Shown here: piece after piece, positions 1-5,385 of the stretch
Layout of the letters: the number at the start of each line of letters is the position of its first letter
Position numbering within the stretch: position 1 is the stretch's first letter
Assembly (NCBI GenBank): GCA_021202495.1
Contig: JAJQCX010000211.1
Coordinates: 1-5,405 of the forward strand
Direction of reading: 5' to 3'
DNA: 5,405 nt
From: Clostridia bacterium
GTDB lineage: Bacteria; Bacillota; Clostridia; UMGS1883
Program-made: the position numbers and the translations under genes
The notes under the pieces: model-generated
What the model saw: only the letters and a program-made list of their open reading frames with translations
What the model was told of the DNA's origin: nothing
Databases searched by the model: none

Positions 1-14
1 TTATAATATTTTCC

Positions 15-43
15 TTGAAATCACGTTGAAACAGTGATAGAAT
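15..43 (+). promoter_or_regulatory. Sigma-A-type promoter of the four-gene operon
   Basis: A -35 box TTGAAA (15-20) lies 17 bases before a -10 box TAGAAT (38-43), and TG at 35-36 gives an extended -10. Transcription would start near 50, leaving a leader of about 75 bases before the first gene. A perfect TATAAT also sits at 2-7, but its -35 would be outside the window. A second TTGAAA at 26-31 has no well-placed -10. The spacing and matches are read directly from the sequence; promoter activity is inferred. Confidence 0.6.
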
Positions 44-65
44 ATACAATAATTATGAAGAAAAA

Positions 66-108
66 GTAAGGCTTTGGTCGTTGCCTTGAAAGAGCGCCGA
101 ACCCTTAC
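66..108 (+). promoter_or_regulatory. Structured 5' leader hairpin before the first gene
   Basis: GTAAGG (66-71) pairs perfectly with CCTTAC (103-108). Inside it an imperfect stem continues (73-78 with 96-101, then 80-82 with 93-95, including several G-U pairs) around a loop near 83-92. The 3' strand of the outer stem contains CCTT (103-106), which could instead pair with AAGG (113-116) of the ribosome binding site. That gives two mutually exclusive folds. I do not recognise it as a named riboswitch class. It could be a simple leader stem or a translational control element. Confidence 0.35.
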
Positions 109-111
109 CCG

Positions 112-117
112 AAAGGA
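112..117 (+). promoter_or_regulatory. Ribosome binding site for the CNNM gene (TTG start)
   Basis: AAAGGA ends 9 bases before the TTG at 127. It supports a TTG start, since no in-frame ATG lies nearby. The next codon, 130-132, is also TTG and would be 12 bases away, so initiation at 127 is preferred. The ATG at 117 is out of frame. Confidence 0.6.
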
Positions 118-126
118 TGATTTATT

Positions 127-1404
127 TTGTTGGACCCGCTGCCTGCCGCCGTGCTGCAGATTATTTTTGCCGTTTTTGCCGCGCTTTGCACGGGCGCCGA
201 AGCGGCGCTTTGCTGTGTGAATGACTATAAAATGAAGGAATCGGCAAAGGACGGAAATAAAAAAGCGATAAGAGTTATGCGTCTGATGTCGCGCGAAACA
301 AAGGTGGTTTCGGCGATGCAGGCGGGAATAATCGCGTTTATAGCCGCCGCGTCGTTTATGGGCGCAAGCTACATTGCGCCGCTTGTGAAAGTCTGTCCGT
401 TATTTTGGGCAATGATTTTGATTGCGGTTTGCGAAATTGCGGTTTTCGTTGTTTTCTGCGACATGGTGCCGAAAAAAATATGCACGTCAAAGCCCGATGA
501 GTGCGCGATGGCGCTTTCGTCTTTTATCACGGTCTGTTCCGCTGTTCTTTCACCTATCGCGACAGCACTCAACGCTCTTGCCAAGCTTTTTGTGTCGCTT
601 TCGGGCAACGACCCGAACGGAGAGGCGGAAAACGTGACCGAGGACGAAATCAGAATGATGGTTGACCTCGGCAGCGAAAAGGGCACGATTGCGCCCGAGG
701 AAAAGGAGCTTATAACAAACATTTTTGAATTCGGCGATTTGGACGCCGGCGACGTTATGACCCACAGGAAGGACGTTACGGTGTTAATGAGCGACGAAAC
801 AATTGAAGAATGGGAAAAAAGCGTCCGCGAGAGCGGTTATTCGCGCTTTCCCGTGTGCGGAGAGGACATCGACGACATTGTGGGCGTCGTATACGCGCGC
901 GAGCTCTATGAATTTTTGTATGACAAAGGCACAGACCGCTCGGCGATAATCCACACAGCCTATGTTGTGCCCGAAACGGTTTCAACGGAAACGCTTTTTT
1001 CAAACATGCAGAAGGAAAAGACGCACTTTGCCGTCGTCGCCGACGAATACGGCGGTTTTTCGGGCATTGTGACGATGGACGACATTTTGAGCGAGATTGT
1101 CGGCGACATTGAGGACGAGGAATATGACGAAGAGGACGAGGACGAGCAGGGTGACATCATACAAGTCGGCGAAAACGAGTGGGACGTGGACGGGCTTGTG
1201 CCGCTCGATGAATTGAGCGAGGTTGTGGGGCTGGAGCTTCCGACCGATGAATTTGACACGCTGTCGGGGCTTGTTTTAAGCAGTATAGATTACGTCCCCG
1301 ACGACGGAGCAACGCTTGACGTTGCCGCCTGCGGGCTTGAAATTAAGGTGACGCAGATAAAGGACAGGCGCATCGAGCGCGCCGTTGTGAAAAAAACGGA
1401 CTAA
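127..1404 (+). CDS. CNNM/CorC-HlyC family transporter-like membrane protein (DUF21, CBS pair, CorC_HlyC domain)
   Basis: This 425-residue protein belongs to the family once annotated as hemolysin (TlyC/HlyC), whose members CorC and CNNM are linked to Mg2+ (or Co2+) efflux across the cytoplasmic membrane. A DUF21 domain of about four hydrophobic segments (roughly 7-29, 59-84, 91-112, 128-156) is followed by the hallmark junction EEKELITNIFEFGD (191-204) and DVMTHRKDV. Two CBS domains come next (about 206-265 and 272-328), the second ending in EYGGFSGIVTMDDILSEIVG. An acidic run follows (327-340, 12 of 14 residues Asp/Glu), then a CorC_HlyC domain (about 342-420, with FDTLSGLVL and a final DRRIERAVV). 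Length and domain order are normal. The DUF21 motifs are divergent: CTGAEAAL replaces the usual FSGSETAL, and CDMVPK replaces GE-x-x-PK. Family membership is secure; the transported ion is not. It is the first gene of the operon, and a 25-base gap separates it from the next. Confidence 0.9.
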   Translation: MLDPLPAAVLQIIFAVFAALCTGAEAALCCVNDYKMKESAKDGNKKAIRVMRLMSRETKVVSAMQAGIIAFIAAASFMGASYIAPLVKVCPLFWAMILIAVCEIAVFVVFCDMVPKKICTSKPDECAMALSSFITVCSAVLSPIATALNALAKLFVSLSGNDPNGEAENVTEDEIRMMVDLGSEKGTIAPEEKELITNIFEFGDLDAGDVMTHRKDVTVLMSDETIEEWEKSVRESGYSRFPVCGEDIDDIVGVVYARELYEFLYDKGTDRSAIIHTAYVVPETVSTETLFSNMQKEKTHFAVVADEYGGFSGIVTMDDILSEIVGDIEDEEYDEEDEDEQGDIIQVGENEWDVDGLVPLDELSEVVGLELPTDEFDTLSGLVLSSIDYVPDDGATLDVAACGLEIKVTQIKDRRIERAVVKKTD

Positions 1405-1419
1405 AACGAACTAAAATGA
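1400..1419 (+). repeat. 10-bp tandem duplication at the end of the CNNM gene
   Basis: ACTAAAACGA (1400-1409) is followed at once by ACTAAAATGA (1410-1419), identical at 9 of 10 positions. The first copy carries the TAA stop (1402-1404). The second provides an in-frame TGA (1417-1419) and the first bases of the next gene's ribosome binding site. It is probably a small slippage duplication. Confidence 0.6.
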
Positions 1420-1424
1420 AGGTG
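1419..1424 (+). promoter_or_regulatory. Ribosome binding site for the Wzy/TPR gene (TTG start)
   Basis: AAGGTG lies 5 bases before the TTG at 1430. It supports this TTG as the start, because the first in-frame Met codon is about 146 codons further in and would remove several membrane segments. A nearby ATG (1416) is out of frame. Confidence 0.55.
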
Positions 1425-1429
1425 AAAAA

Positions 1430-3139
1430 TTGGCGAAACGAAAATTTGACGCCGGCTTTGCTTCGGTTATAATATTTGTTATCACAGCTCCGCTTTTCTG
1501 CACTCTTTTTACAGGGAAAGCGCTGCCTTACATATTTGCCGCTTTCGCGCTCTTTGCCTTTGTGCGGCGCGTTTCGGAAAAGAAAAATCTTGCCGCATCA
1601 AAGGCTCAGCTTTTCGCCTATGCCGCGGCGCTCTATTCCACGCTGCAGCTCATCTTTGTGAGCGACAAGGGCGCGCAGTTCTTTTTCACAATTGTGCCGT
1701 GGCTTGCTGCGCTGATGATGCAGCACTGCGCAAACGCCGCCTCGGAGCGATCCGAAGAGGGCACGCTTTCCGCGCTGCGGACGGCTCTTTTCGTGGCAGG
1801 CGTTATTTACGCTTTTTTCAATCTTTTGTATCAGATTTTTATTGCCGACGGCTTTCTTGCCTACAAAATGGATTTTGCGTCGGGCTCGTCATATTTTTCG
1901 GCGGTTTTGGCGTTTTGCGGGCTTTTGTGTGCAATTTCACTTTATAAAGGACGGAAAAAATCGGTTTTGTTCTATGCTGCCGCCGTGCTTTTGTGCTACA
2001 CATTTCTTTTTGCGCGAAGCTCGCTCGGTTGTCTCACGGCTGCGGCGATACTTGTTGAATATTCGTCGCGCGGAAAGAAGAACCCCGCGTTGAAGGTTAT
2101 TGCGGCAGCGGCGCTCGCGCTGAGCATTGTTTGGAAGATAGCCTCGGCGGTGCGGCAGGGAGCGGCGCTTTCGACGCCAGTCAACGCGGCGTTTTACGGA
2201 ATTTCGAGAATTTTCGGCGTGGGCTGCGGAGGCTACGACGCGTCGTTTTCGGCGCTCGGACAAGGTTTGAGCGCACTGCCGCCGACAATTGCCGCAATCG
2301 CCGAATGTACGGGAGTTTTCGGTTTGGCATTGACATTCTGCGGCGCGGCGTACATGATTTGGCTGTATTTGAAAAAAAGAAGCACAATCCGCTTTACGGC
2401 GTGCGCCGTATACATATCCGCGCTCTTCGCGTCGTCCGAGCATTTTATTCCGCTTGCCGTTTTGCTCGTAATTTATATCGGCTGCGTGTCGGGCTCCGGA
2501 TTGGTTAAGGCTTCGCAGATTTTAAAGGTTTTGTCATGTCTTTTGGGTGTATTTGTGCTTTATCTTGCGGCGGCGCGGGCAGCGTTTACCGTGGGCTATT
2601 GGGCAAACGAAAACGAAAATTACACTCTTGCCGTAAAATGTTATACAATAGGCGCAAACGCCGAAATTTTCGATTCGTCAAGCTGGGCGTTGGCTGCGAA
2701 AACGGCGCAAAGCGCCGGGGAGAGCGAAAGCGATGTTGCTCTTTGCTATGAAAAAGCGATATTTTTTAACAACGATTCGCTCGATTTTCGCATTGAGCTT
2801 GCGGAGGTCTATTCCGAAAGCGGGAAAAATAAAGAAGCGCTCGACATTTGGAGCGAGATTATGCAAATGTGCGACAGCGAGCTTTTGTATGTGCGCTATT
2901 CCGAAAAGATCTACGCCGTGATGGAGGAAAACACATTTAACGCGGACTACGAGCAGGAGCTTTACGATTTGATTGCTTCCTGCGCCGAAAAATGCACCGA
3001 CGCGCAGATTAGAACCGACGTGAACGACCTTTTGTCACGGGCGCAGAAACATCTTGTGGTGAGCCTCGACGGAGAAACGCTCCCCGGCGATTTATATGAG
3101 GAAGCGACGGAATTTTCTTCGGAGGAGGAAACAGAGTGA
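1430..3139 (+). CDS. O-antigen ligase/Wzy-like polytopic membrane protein with C-terminal TPR-like domain
   Basis: The 569-residue product has about eleven or twelve hydrophobic segments across residues 10-385, then a soluble, probably extracytoplasmic, C-terminal half-domain. The motif FGVGCGGY (262-269) followed by a short loop and IAECTGVFGLALTF (290-303) matches the pattern of the Wzy_C/O-antigen ligase superfamily (GxGxGxY, then an aETGixGl helix). ARSSLG (195-200) resembles the family's SRG-type segment. These proteins polymerise or attach glycan chains using undecaprenyl-linked donors. Residues about 388-480 look like TPR units (NYTLAVKCYTIGANAE; ESDVALCYEKAI; ELAEVYSESGKNKEALDIW). The His often found before the AETG helix in ligases is not evident, so the catalytic role is uncertain. 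The acidic tail (EEATEFSSEEETE) is encoded by the purine-rich stretch that also holds the dtd ribosome binding site. No glycan genes are visible alongside. Substrate unknown; a cell-envelope glycopolymer role is inferred. Confidence 0.7.
   Translation: MAKRKFDAGFASVIIFVITAPLFCTLFTGKALPYIFAAFALFAFVRRVSEKKNLAASKAQLFAYAAALYSTLQLIFVSDKGAQFFFTIVPWLAALMMQHCANAASERSEEGTLSALRTALFVAGVIYAFFNLLYQIFIADGFLAYKMDFASGSSYFSAVLAFCGLLCAISLYKGRKKSVLFYAAAVLLCYTFLFARSSLGCLTAAAILVEYSSRGKKNPALKVIAAAALALSIVWKIASAVRQGAALSTPVNAAFYGISRIFGVGCGGYDASFSALGQGLSALPPTIAAIAECTGVFGLALTFCGAAYMIWLYLKKRSTIRFTACAVYISALFASSEHFIPLAVLLVIYIGCVSGSGLVKASQILKVLSCLLGVFVLYLAAARAAFTVGYWANENENYTLAVKCYTIGANAEIFDSSSWALAAKTAQSAGESESDVALCYEKAIFFNNDSLDFRIELAEVYSESGKNKEALDIWSEIMQMCDSELLYVRYSEKIYAVMEENTFNADYEQELYDLIASCAEKCTDAQIRTDVNDLLSRAQKHLVVSLDGETLPGDLYEEATEFSSEEETE
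3121..3128 (+). promoter_or_regulatory. Ribosome binding site for dtd inside the upstream gene
   Basis: GGAGGAGG, 7 bases before the GTG at 3136, is a near-perfect anti-16S match lying entirely within the last codons of the preceding gene (Glu-Glu-Glu). It fixes the GTG as the dtd start. Confidence 0.75.
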
Positions 3140-3570
3140 GAGCCGTTATACAGAGAGTTAAAAGCGCAAGTGTGAGCGTCGGGGGCAAAATCGAGGGAAG
3201 CATAGGAAAAGGACTTCTCATTCTCTTTTGCGCGGAGGGCGGCGACACAGAGGACGATTTTGAGTATACAAAGAAAAAATGCCTCAATATGAGGATATTT
3301 GAAGATGAAAACGGGAAAATGAACCTTTCGGTTAAAGACGTTGCGGGCGAAATACTCTGCGTTTCACAGTTTACGCTTGCGGCTGAAATAAAACGCGGCA
3401 ACCGCCCGGGCTTTACCCGCGCGATGGAGCCCGAGGCGGCGAAAAAAATATACGACCGCTTTTGCGCTGAATGTGACGCAAAGAAAGGGATTTTCGGCGC
3501 GGATATGGAGGTTAGTCTCATAAACGACGGACCCGTTACGATAATTGTCGACAGCAGAAACAAAATTTGA
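3136..3570 (+). CDS. dtd: D-aminoacyl-tRNA deacylase (DTD)
   Basis: A 144-residue cytoplasmic enzyme of the normal family length (E. coli 145). It hydrolyses D-amino acids, and also glycine mis-attached to tRNA(Ala), from tRNA, acting as a chiral proofreader after charging. The diagnostic N-terminus MRAVIQRV is present, as are both signature motifs: SQFTL (77-81) and NDGPVT (130-135), which contains the Gly-Pro pair of the chiral selectivity filter. GNRPGFTRAM (88-97) and FGADMEVSL (120-128) also match. The GTG start overlaps the upstream TGA (GTGA, 3136-3139), so its translation is probably coupled to the Wzy/TPR gene. lysS follows after a 23-base gap. All expected active-site motifs are intact, so it is likely functional. 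Confidence 0.96.
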   Translation: MRAVIQRVKSASVSVGGKIEGSIGKGLLILFCAEGGDTEDDFEYTKKKCLNMRIFEDENGKMNLSVKDVAGEILCVSQFTLAAEIKRGNRPGFTRAMEPEAAKKIYDRFCAECDAKKGIFGADMEVSLINDGPVTIIVDSRNKI

Positions 3571-3580
3571 TATTTATTTT

Positions 3581-3585
3581 GGAGG
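3581..3585 (+). promoter_or_regulatory. Ribosome binding site that fixes the lysS start
   Basis: GGAGG lies 8 bases before ATG 3594. A possible TTG start at 3567, in frame and overlapping the dtd stop, has no ribosome binding site and would add nine residues (MIFILEVIP) not expected for LysRS, so ATG 3594 is preferred. Confidence 0.8.
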
Positions 3586-3593
3586 TAATACCG

Positions 3594-5075
3594 ATGGCAC
3601 AGCAGAACAATTCACAAAAAACACGAGAGGAAAAGCTTCGCGAGCTTCAAAGCGCGGGCAGAGACCCGTATGAAATAACAAAATACGACGTGACGCACTC
3701 TATGAGCGCAATCAAAGCAAATTACGATGCGCTTGAGGGGCAAACAGTGCGCGTTGCGGGACGCATTATGGGCAAACGCCGCGCAGGCGGGCTTATCTTT
3801 GCCGACGTACTTGACCGCGACGAAAAAATACAGCTCTATTTAAAGCGCGACGAAATAGGCGAGGAAACGTTCAATCAATTCAAGCTCGAAACCGACGTTT
3901 GGGACATCGTGGGCGCGGAGGGCGTCGTGTTTAAAACTGTTGCGGGCGAAATTTCGGTGAACGTTTCAAGCTATACTCTTTTGGCGAAAAATATGTTTAT
4001 CCCCGTCAAGGCGAATGAGTGGGTAAATAATCAGGTCACCGACCACGACATTAGGTACCGCCAAAGATATATGGATTTGATTGCGAACCCATCGGTGCGC
4101 GAGACGTTTAAAAAGCGCAGCGCAATTATACGCGAAATAAGAAATTATCTTGACGAGCGCGACTTTTTGGAGGTTGACACTCCCGTTTTGAATACGATTT
4201 CCGGCGGCGCGACGGCGCGCCCGTTTGTGACGCACCACAACGCGCTTGACATCGACATGTATCTTCGCATCGCGACGGAGCTCAATTTGAAGCGCCTCAT
4301 CGTAGGCGGTCTTGAACGCGTTTACGAAATGGGCAGACAGTTCCGTAACGAGGGCATGGACCTGCGCCACAACCCCGAATTTACGACGATTGAAATTTAT
4401 CAGGCATATACGGATTATGAGGGCATGATGCGCCTCACAGAAGGACTTGTTTCGACAGTGTGCGAAAAGGTCAACGGCACGAAAAAGATAATGTATAACG
4501 ATAAGGAAGTCGACTTCACAACCCCGTGGGCACGCATGACGATGAAGGAAGCCGTTAAAAAGTACGCGGGAATTGATTTTGATGCGCTTTCGAGCGTTGA
4601 GGACGCAAAAGCCGCGCTTTCCGCGATCGGCATCGAGTCAGAGGGTAAAAACACGCTCGGCGAGCTTTTAGCTCTCGCGTTTGAGGAAAAGGCGGAGGAC
4701 AACCTCGACGGACCCATTTTCATCACCGAATACCCCGTTGAAGTGTCGCCCCTTGCAAAGCGCTGCCCCAAAAACAAGGCATTTACCGAGCGATTTGAAG
4801 TATTCGTGCAAGGCAGCGAGCTTGGCAACGCCTTTTCCGAGCTCAACGACCCCGACGACCAAAAGGAACGCTTTGAAGCCCAGGTTAAAGCAAGAGAAGC
4901 CGGCGACGAAGAAGCCGGCATGATGGACGAGGACTATATCAACGCCCTCCGCTACGGCATGCCCCCCACCGGCGGCGTAGGCATAGGCATCGACCGCATG
5001 GTAATGCTTCTGACGGGGAATACAAGTATCAGGGATGTGCTGCTGTTCCCGACGATGAAGCCGGTGGAGAAATAA
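3594..5075 (+). CDS. lysS: Lysyl-tRNA synthetase, class II
   Basis: 493 residues, normal length for bacterial class II LysRS, a cytoplasmic homodimer that charges tRNA(Lys) with lysine using ATP. A basic/acidic N-terminal helix (8-24) leads into an OB-fold anticodon-binding domain (about 50-140). The catalytic core follows. Motif 1 spans about 171-197, ending FLEVDTP with the invariant Pro197. GGATARPF is at 204-211. Motif 2 is RNEGMDLRHNPEFT (251-264), with the ATP-binding Arg251. FSELNDPDDQ is at 414-423. Motif 3 is GGVGIGIDR (460-468), with Arg468. EYPVEVSPLAKR (379-390) is also typical. The gene is last in the operon after dtd, pairing a synthetase with a tRNA proofreader. Codon choice shifts near the 3' end: the last 25 or so codons use CTG, GGG, AGG, AGT and ACA, which are uncommon in the rest of the gene. 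No frame damage is seen. Confidence 0.97.
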   Translation: MAQQNNSQKTREEKLRELQSAGRDPYEITKYDVTHSMSAIKANYDALEGQTVRVAGRIMGKRRAGGLIFADVLDRDEKIQLYLKRDEIGEETFNQFKLETDVWDIVGAEGVVFKTVAGEISVNVSSYTLLAKNMFIPVKANEWVNNQVTDHDIRYRQRYMDLIANPSVRETFKKRSAIIREIRNYLDERDFLEVDTPVLNTISGGATARPFVTHHNALDIDMYLRIATELNLKRLIVGGLERVYEMGRQFRNEGMDLRHNPEFTTIEIYQAYTDYEGMMRLTEGLVSTVCEKVNGTKKIMYNDKEVDFTTPWARMTMKEAVKKYAGIDFDALSSVEDAKAALSAIGIESEGKNTLGELLALAFEEKAEDNLDGPIFITEYPVEVSPLAKRCPKNKAFTERFEVFVQGSELGNAFSELNDPDDQKERFEAQVKAREAGDEEAGMMDEDYINALRYGMPPTGGVGIGIDRMVMLLTGNTSIRDVLLFPTMKPVEK

Positions 5076-5080
5076 CCGGC
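5060..5080 (+). other. Short inverted repeat across the lysS stop codon
   Basis: GCCGGT (5060-5065) is perfectly complementary to ACCGGC (5075-5080), with a 9-base loop containing the TAA stop. It overlaps a weaker alternative hairpin (5076-5093) followed by TTTT (5094-5097). Either could be a weak attenuator or mRNA 3'-end element, but neither has a proper U-tract directly after a strong stem. Confidence 0.35.
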
Positions 5081-5188
5081 GTAAATACGCGGGTTTTGGG
5101 TGATATGACGCACTCTGCTACACCGGTACTACACCAAAATATGCGGGAATTTATGCAAGGCGAAAATTGAAAAGATGACGATGTTTTT

Positions 5189-5224
5189 AAGGACTATGGA
5201 GAAATCTGTAGTCCTTTTTGTTTT
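5189..5224 (+). terminator. Rho-independent terminator of the lysS operon
   Basis: AAGGACTA (5189-5196) pairs perfectly with TAGTCCTT (5209-5216). The stem continues through two G-U pairs, a G-C and an A-T to a GAAA tetraloop (5201-5204), about 12 pairs in all. A T-rich tract follows directly (TTTTTGTTTT, 5215-5224). On the opposite strand the stem is followed by A-rich sequence, so it works only for + strand transcripts. It lies about 115 bases after the lysS stop and closes the operon. Confidence 0.88.
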
Positions 5225-5230
5225 GCAAAA

Positions 5231-5248
5231 ATGTGCCTGCGGGTGCAT
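5231..5248 (+). other. Short hairpin between terminator and repeat array
   Basis: ATGTGCC (5231-5237) can pair with GGTGCAT (5242-5248), including two G-U pairs, around a TGCG loop. No T-tract follows, so it is not a terminator. It may be chance. Confidence 0.25.
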
Positions 5249-5251
5249 AAG

Positions 5252-5338
5252 CCTACGTTGGGAAAAAGCTATGTTGGAAAATCCAATGTTGGGTAAACCA
5301 ATATTGGGAACGCCAACATTGGCAAATCCAATGCAATT
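5252..5338. repeat. 15-bp tandem array of CCAA-NN-TTGG palindromes
   Basis: Five and a half degenerate units run head to tail, starting at 5253 (16 bases), 5269, 5284, 5299, 5314 and a partial unit at 5329. Each centres on CCAA-NN-TTGG or a decayed form of it. CCAATATTGG (5298-5307) is a perfect palindrome. CCAATGTTGG (5283-5292) and CCAACATTGG (5313-5322) are exact reverse complements placed symmetrically around it. Five-base A-rich linkers separate the cores. The outer units (CCTACGTTGG, GCTATGTTGG, CCAATGCAAT) have degenerated. There are no unique spacers, so it is not a CRISPR. It could be an iteron-like protein-binding array, or a codon-level repeat encoding pentapeptides; the two are compatible. 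Confidence 0.75.
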
Positions 5339-5367
5339 AAATATAGATATAAACAAGTATATATAAA

Positions 5368-5385
5368 ATTAAATATATATTTAAT
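5368..5385. repeat. 18-bp perfect A+T palindrome
   Basis: The two halves ATTAAATAT and ATATTTAAT form a perfect dyad with no G or C. It sits in a 69-base tract (5337-5405) with only 7 G/C bases, followed by short CTAT repeats. It may be a protein-binding site, an easily melted element or part of a downstream promoter. Palindromes arise readily in such A+T-rich DNA, so significance is uncertain. Confidence 0.4.

Noticed and set aside
1937..2443. 168-codon - strand open frame inside the Wzy/TPR gene
   Set aside because: Its Arg-rich, low-complexity product is what the reverse complement of this gene's codon use would give. The + strand frame has coherent membrane segments and family motifs.
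3009..3563. 184-codon - strand open frame opposite dtd
   Set aside because: It covers the unmistakable dtd gene, and its product shows no recognisable domain.
3567..3593. Nine-residue N-terminal extension of LysRS from TTG 3567
   Set aside because: There is no ribosome binding site before 3567, while GGAGG sits at proper distance before ATG 3594.
4415..4921. 168-codon open frame on the - strand inside lysS
   Set aside because: It lies wholly within a clearly functional lysS, has no ribosome binding site and a Ser-rich product typical of an antisense shadow of GC-rich codons.
5076..5097. Terminator directly after lysS
   Set aside because: The stem is short with an internal mismatch, and only four T residues follow a GGG. 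The hairpin at 5189-5224 is far stronger.
5252..5338. CRISPR array
   Set aside because: The units are 15 bases, contiguous and degenerate, with 5-base A-rich linkers instead of unique spacers, and no cas genes are seen.
5129..5356. - strand open frame with NIGxP pentapeptides
   Set aside because: It looks like a pentapeptide-repeat protein, but it is the mirror of the palindromic array, starts at a TTG with no ribosome binding site, and reads back through the terminator.
5175..5366. + strand 63-codon open frame as an intact small gene
   Set aside because: It begins before the terminator hairpin and runs through it, without a ribosome binding site. Only the repeat part looks once-coding, and its frame is not continuous with the flanks.
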